Shown: positions 58,606-64,000 of the stretch, in pieces
How positions within the stretch are numbered: the stretch's first letter is position 1
Layout: each line of letters begins with the position of its first letter
NCBI GenBank assembly: GCA_030248195.1
Contig: JASAND010030868.1
Location: 1 to 64,000 of the forward strand
Length of the DNA stretch: 64,000 nt
Direction: 5' to 3'
Source of the DNA: Trissonchulus latispiculum
Lineage: Eukaryota > Nematoda > Enoplea > Enoplida > Ironidae
Translations under genes and position numbers: made by a program
Notes under the pieces: generated by a model
Database searches by the model: none
Told to the model about the DNA's origin: nothing
Seen by the model: the letters and a program-made list of their open reading frames with translations, nothing else

Positions 58606-59414
58606 TTAAGTTGGTGATTCCTTTTGGAGACATCAACTTATTATAGATGAACACTTATAACTCATTCATCCTTGGGGTTAAGAAGCCATTGTTATATCGA
58701 AATGGAACTTAACATTTTCTCTTTCCAATGAATAAAGTGACACTAACTTTAGTTCACGGAAATTATTTGACTGCATTTTCGAAGTAATTTAATTTTCCAG
58801 ATCTTTTGCAGACTAAAGTAAATTTTTTCGTGAGGTGTCTTCCAGATCATTCGATTCCACTATCAAATAGCTGAGGAAACATTTTTAATTATTATGAAAC
58901 CGCTCTTTATTGTAAAGAAATTAACTAAAATGTATGCGCAACCTGGATTTTGCCTACGTTTTCCAACTTCAGCAAGAGTCCACTTTAGCTAGAAAGCAGC
59001 AATCGGGGCAACTAAAAAAGAGTCCCTGGGTATTTTTGCGTAAACTACGTCTAGTAAGTGGCAACCCTCTAGCCTGTATAGTAAATGTTCCACAATCGCT
59101 AAAAAATTTGGTCATGCTTTTGCAACAACCACATTTTATGATAACAGCGTACGGGATAGCATTTAGCCAGAAAGGTGCTTCAAAAGCAAATATTTAGATC
59201 TTTCGAATGATTGATTAACTATAGCTGTAAGCCGCTGTCTAAATGTCAAAAATGGGTAAAAACCTCACTGAACGGAGACGTAGAAGTTTTGAAGCGGGAT
59301 TGCGCGGAGGGTGTTAGAATGCTAAAAGAACTTATTTTGAAATCTTTCATCAAATTTCATGTTGATTTGAACCGTCAACCTATAACACGTACCCAAAAGG
59401 AATCACCACCTTAA
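58606..59414. mobile_element. TTAA MITE between genes F and B
   Basis: TTAA on both sides, ends GTTGGTGATTCCTTTTGG and (inverse) GGTGGTGATTCCTTTTGGG. 809 bp. The inside matches 62252-63250 in opposite orientation (shared block around GCTAGAAAGCAGCAAT). It stops 34 bp from the gene B stop codon. Confidence 0.8.
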
Positions 59415-59447
59415 GCAACCTGTTGGAGATTAAGCTTCTGAATTTAG

Positions 59448-59866
59448 TCATATAACAGTATATTGCATTGACCACAGCCACTGTCGAGCACTATATTCAA
59501 TATTCCTGACGGTAAAGTTCATACTAAAATTATGCATACCAATGTCCTGAATGACACATGGCAAAAAGCACGGAATTGGAATATCGTTGTCGTCTTCACA
59601 GCTGGGAACATCCAGCACAGCTTCTGCTTCTGCAGAATAAATGGGTATTGCAATAGCTGGAGCCTTTACGGCAGGTTCATATAAAGCGTCGGTAAACCGA
59701 CAGTAGTCTCCAAACCGGCACTGTGCTTTAATGCGCTTTTTCTCATCCATTCGTGTAGCGATCGTGGCATAGTATGCGGCCGCTTGCTGTGTTTGGCAGT
59801 ATGGCTTTCTGGTTTCCCAGCAATGTTCTGAATTTCGCAGCACATAGCAGTCCTCGTATATGCTCC
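59448..59866 (-). CDS. Gene B last exon, cysteine-rich
   Basis: 419 nt, acceptor TTTGTGTTAATAG, ends in a stop. HCWETRKPYC near the start and PCFLPCVIQDIG near the end match gene A exon 3. Confidence 0.8.
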
Positions 59867-61564
59867 CTATTAACACAAAGAAAATAAACAAATAATCAAA
59901 TAATTCTAAATGATTGTGTCGCAGGCATGTTTGACATTATCAAAAATATAAAAATACAAGTGCTTTTCAAACTACACTGTTCCTGTCTAGTTTTCTGAAA
60001 ACCGTTTTGAATTGTTCCTAATTATAGGCACACGGGAACACGTCCCCACGTGAATTTCTCGGGATTTATAGGTACCAGTCTTAAGGGTTTTATTAAATAT
60101 AATCTGTACACACAAAGGCAAAGCTGACTGCAACTACAGCCTGCAATTGGGTTGATAAGAGTACTGATGACTGAGAGTTAGCCGACAAACAACCACGGCC
60201 AACGTGTATGGTTACTAACTTTACGACAGCTCACAGGTATAAACACAGTGCTCAGCTTACATTTGTAGCCCCTTTGTTGTCATGAAAGAAATAAACTAAA
60301 TTAAGTTAAGTGACAAAACGTTTGGCAAGATGTTTCATGGGGACAGAGGCATAAACTTTACGCATTGATTACTTGGAAAAATATTAAGATAAACTCGTAA
60401 GGTGACAACCTCAGACATCGACGCACCTGTCCTTGGTTTTAACACAGGTTTTTTTATTCCAATGGTAAACTTTACTGTCTACACACTTACTATCTACACA
60501 CTCATAGGATGAGCCGGAGTTCACGCAAGTCGCTCCATATTCGCAATCGTCGTCAAAGCCACATCGACTTGGAAACCTGGTCTTATAAATATCAAGGCTC
60601 ATGTCTCTTTTTATTCGATAGAGCTTATTGATCCATGTTAATTTAGCATTAAATTCTTCCTCAGGGATTCCGGCAATAAGTGGTTTCAGCCTTTCATATT
60701 TTAATAAATCAGAAATTGGCGAAAACTCCACCCTTACAACCAAAGGGCCCTCGTTAAATGTTTTGTACCATGGGATATCGCATTTTCCAGGGTTGGTTAG
60801 ATACAAGGATGACCAGGCTGTTCTTTTGAGTGGAACTTTGCGAAACAACCTGTTGGATTCGAACTGATCTAATTCCACAGTTCGCAAAGTATCGTCACAA
60901 TAGCTTGATGGTTTTATAATACCTATGGTTTCTAATGCTCTGTCACTGACACAATCGATTAAATGCTGCTCACTAAATAGTTGCCGCTCGACGACTTTAT
61001 ATGTTTCACGGTACAGTAATTTTGCACCGAAATAAGTTCTCCTGCTGAAATGTGTACCGAATAGTTCGATAAATTCATCAAATGTTTCCTCAAACTCCTG
61101 CTTAGATGCAAAGAATAGTTTGCGGAGTTTGTCACTAAATAATTTGCTGAACTTTGGCAAATTATAGTCATGCACAGCTACTGAGTAAAAGCTGCACTGG
61201 GCAGAAGAAACCACAGTGAACTTGTCCGCTTCCACAGCATCTTGAATTTCTTTGTTGCTAGTACCAGCGTATTTCTCCCAGACTTCATCCACTGCGGCAA
61301 ACGTTTTGAAGGCGAACTTCCTGTATTCATCTGTTGTTTTCAACACTTTCGTTGTCGGCTCACCGACACAAGACAGCTGTTTGACCGTGTGGAAGCTTTC
61401 ATCCTTTTCATCAGTTGACTCGAAAATTTCCGTCATCCATCCAGGGTCATTGTCCAAGGTGGTGAACGGATTCCCTTTCAAGATGTTATAGCTGTACTTA
61501 CTCCAGGTAAACGCATCTTCGTCTTCCACTATGGCTTGTCGTTTCCCTCGCCGACAGTTTCCAT
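59448..61564 (-). CDS. MACPF-EGF secreted protein, gene B (signal exon not found)
   Basis: Two exons on the minus strand, 61564-60491 (MACPF + EGF) and 59866-59448 (cysteine-rich), phase 1 at both boundaries, 497 codons including the stop. MACPF signature FGTHFSRRTYFGA, the CSFYSV block, and EGF-like CGFDDDCEYGATC. It is the full-length counterpart of the LTR-cut gene A, with the same exon plan and phases. The donor GTAAGT after ...YECVD is a perfect consensus; reading through it would give about 26 more residues and a stop, a possible alternative end. The first exon should be a short signal-peptide exon right of 61564, in an intron that now holds a hAT fragment and a MITE. Confidence 0.8.
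60491..61564 (-). CDS. Gene B MACPF and EGF exon
   Basis: 1074 nt, acceptor CATATTACAG, donor GATA|GTAAGT, phase 1 to 1. Aligns along its length with gene A exon 2, including the W-I-N-K-L-Y-R block and four EGF-like cysteines. Confidence 0.85.
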
Positions 61565-61933
61565 CTGTAATATGAAACTTTTTTCAGCAGGAGATAAAAA
61601 CATTATCGCTCAGCGTGGCTTTCGTAAATGACATGGGGAGAAACTATGCTTGACCTAAGTGAATTTTCGAAATGGTTAAATTTTAACAGCTACGTAAATA
61701 CCCTGTCTCAGCAATGACGGCACAAAGAAAGGTGAGACGTCACTTCGTTACCTTTACATTAATCTTTACGTAGATCATTATGATTGTGATCATTATGATT
61801 ATCATCATCGTTGCATCTGTATTTTAATATAATAACTTCATATATAGGTTTTTAGAAAAACTGTATATATAAACGCGAAAAAAGACGACACTTTTGTAAA
61901 GGCTAAGCATAAATTGGTTTTTATGTATACAAG

Positions 61934-62160
61934 CACTAGCGTAGATACGGGGGGCGGCCGCCCCCCCCCCGAAATGGTTTTGCCCCCCCCCTTGACAAAA
62001 ATTGCCCAGAAGAAAAATTTTAAGCCGGTGCGAAGCGCGGGCTTTTAAATTTATCATAAACGCAAAGAAATTGTATATACTAAAATGCCCCAAAAATTAG
62101 TGCATTTGTACTTCATTCAAAAATTTTCGCGCCTTCGGCGCGACTTAGTTATTAGCATAC
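61934..62160 (+). mobile_element. hAT-type end fragment
   Basis: CACTAGCGTAGATACGGGGGG followed by a GC palindrome and C-runs, and a GCGAAGCGCGGGC / CGCGCCTTCGGCGCG part. It looks like one terminus of a hAT-type element without its partner. Confidence 0.4.
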
Positions 62161-62251
62161 TATATTATAAACCTTTACTAGTTTGCTTTACTTTACTTTA
62201 CTTTGCCAGCTTTGTAGTTTTATTAGCTGCATTATTGCAAACATGATTGCC

Positions 62252-63250
62252 TTAAGGTGGTGATTCCTTTTGGGCACATATTGTTATTTGGCGGCGTAAA
62301 CCACGATGAAATTTGACGAAACTTTATGAAATAAGTTCTTTTAGCGTTCTAACACCCTCTGCGCAATCCCGATTCAAAAATTCGAGATTTCCGGTCAGAG
62401 TGGTTTTTCCCAATTTCTGAACGTTTGGCAGCTGCTATACAGCTATGACTATATTCATTCGAAAGATCTCATTGAGCTTCACATTTTTGCTTTTTAAAGC
62501 AAGTTTCTAGCTTTTCTCTACCGTGACATCTTGCCGATTTTCTTGTTTTGGGGTCGAAAACTTGTCATTTTTGCAGAAATCAAATAATCCAACATTTTTT
62601 GAACTACGCAAGTCGTAAAATTAAACTAAGGGCGTCGATCTGAAGGTCTCACAGGGCCAAATTATCCGACGCATGATCATCTTTCAACTGCTATTCTGTT
62701 GGCTGCTATCATAAAAAATGTAGTTTTTGCAAAAACATGACCAATTTATTCCAAAGATTGTGGAGCATTCACCATGCAAGCTGAAGGGCTGCTACTTAAC
62801 TGATGTGTTCTGCACAAATATACCCAGGGACGATTTTTTAGTTGCCACGATTGCTGCTTTCTAGCTAAGGTAATCGCTTGACAAATTAGGAAAAAGTAGG
62901 TAGACAAAATACAGGTTACGCACACATTTCAGCTTATTTCTCTATAATGAAGAGCGATTTCACAATAAATAAAAAATTGTCTCCAGCTATTTGATGGAGG
63001 TATCGAATGATATAACCGATGTCTCGCGTAAAAAATACTTGTTACTTGAGTCTGCAAAAAATCTGGAAAATTATACTTCTTCTAAAATGTGTTAAAAATA
63101 TTTTAGAAAAGCAACATTAGTTTCATGGCATGCATCAAAAAGAGAAAGTGTCAAGCTACATTTTGATATAGAAATGGCTTCTTAACTCCAAGTAATGAAT
63201 GAGTAATAATGGTGCAAACTTTATGTAACCAAAGGGAATCACCACCTTAA
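62252..63250. mobile_element. TTAA MITE in gene B upstream region
   Basis: TTAA on both sides, ends GGTGGTGATTCCTTTTGGG and (inverse) GGTGGTGATTCCCTTTGG. 999 bp, the longest copy of the GATTCC subfamily here. No transposase. Confidence 0.8.
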
Positions 63251-64000
63251 ATGGTGGATAGAGTGGTTGTGCACTATTTGCACCACTTTTTTTAAAAATC
63301 ATTAAATTTTTGTCTTTAAAAACTGAAGAAAATCCAAACAACATTTATATCAAACAATTTTTGTATTAACTTGTTCCTTTCGGATTTCACAACGAGTTCA
63401 GCAAGTTTCACAGTCACAATTAATTAACAGAAGTGGCAATTAATTATACCGCCGGAGGCTTAACAGATCAATAAATATCTAAAACTGATGTTACAATTTT
63501 CGTGTGCAAAGACTGATTTTGCGTATTTATTTCATTAGTGTTTGCTTTGCTTCAGAATTTAGGTAAAATAAAGTGTTTAAAGTAAACATATATAGATAAA
63601 TGATAACTTTCTTTATTTACTCGATAAAATCGCTTTAGTCAGAGTAGTGTAGTGGCTAGGGTGTCCGCTTGGCACTGTTCCGGACACAGATCGAATCCTT
63701 CTTCCGGTATAATTTTAGTTTCACAATTGGCAGTGGTAAATGGCAATAAAATACTCCCATTCTTTTGTCTCAGAAACGGTAAATGTCGAGGAGTTGAAAC
63801 TAGTCAAAAGCTAACGTCACCGTACACTGGAACAGTATGATGAAAACAAACAAAACGTTGAACAGATAAATCCCAAACTCTACGGCGGTATTATTGTTTT
63901 TATTTAACTAAGTTTAACTGATGGTGCAGTTTAGAGCCACTGTCCCAAATGTGAACCAGCCAGTGCGAAAAGTGAACCACTCAAGTAAAATCAAAATAAA
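63251..64000. other. Right-hand end of the window
   Basis: No supportable gene. Contains the tRNA-like sequence at 63639-63708. Confidence 0.4.
63639..63708 (+). repeat. tRNA-like SINE head
   Basis: A-box-like AGTAGTGTAGTGGCTAGGGTG and B-box-like GATCGAATCCTTC at tRNA spacing. The stems are imperfect. Confidence 0.45.

Noticed and set aside
61790..61815. Start codon and hydrophobic leader (ATGATAATC...) for gene B
   Set aside because: It is an ATGATC-type simple repeat and its donor phase is 0, whereas gene B needs phase 1.

Overview
The window reads as intron-rich, transposon-rich, AT-rich metazoan DNA, most likely from an invertebrate. The evidence is GT-AG introns in several genes, MACPF-EGF and C-type-lectin-like secreted proteins, tRNA-derived SINEs, a 5'-truncated non-LTR retrotransposon, Ty3/Gypsy-type LTRs and many MITEs. 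I cannot name the species. Several genes have a good 3' splice acceptor only 8-18 nt before the start codon. This fits 5'-UTR introns or spliced-leader trans-splicing, which tunicates, cnidarians, flatworms and some other groups use.

Layout, left to right. 1-3759: the 3' part of an LTR retrotransposon carrying a GC-rich ORF with a NADAR (ADP-ribose glycosidase-like) domain, ending in a TGTA...TACA LTR. 3760-8465 (minus): MACPF gene A, with a signal-peptide exon, a MACPF+EGF exon and a cysteine-rich exon that the LTR cuts off. Its first intron holds a 1.9 kb fold-back element. 13364-14068: a solo LTR of a related element with a 4-bp duplication. 14128-21680 (plus): gene D, five exons and 668 aa, a secreted protein with a helical region and a hydrophobic segment. 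22.3 kb: an endonuclease fragment of a non-LTR element. 23.8-29.1 kb (minus): two exons of a C-type-lectin-like gene G. 32.2-34.8 kb (minus): a dead non-LTR retrotransposon. 35226-42344 (minus): gene E, four exons and 497 aa, built like gene D. 48250-49386 (minus): gene H, a type I membrane protein. 53446-54345 (minus): gene C, 167 aa, secreted. 57263-57927 (minus): two exons of gene F, a relative of C. 59448-61564 (minus): MACPF gene B, same design as A.

The non-transposon genes look like one theme: a locus of secreted or cell-surface proteins. Two are MACPF pore-former-type paralogues, two (D, E) are large secreted proteins with a Gly/Ala-rich hydrophobic stretch inside a helical domain, two (C, F) are small secreted proteins sharing a cysteine module with D, and one each is lectin-like and transmembrane. 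Almost all coding introns are phase 1. Exon boundaries below come from splice consensus plus reading-phase closure, which is strong for A, B, C, D and E, partial for F and G, and not supported by transcripts. A defence or allorecognition role is inference only.

The spaces are filled with TTAA-flanked MITEs (about seven copies of two subfamilies), hAT-like, Harbinger-like and fold-back elements, and at least four different tRNA-like sequences.
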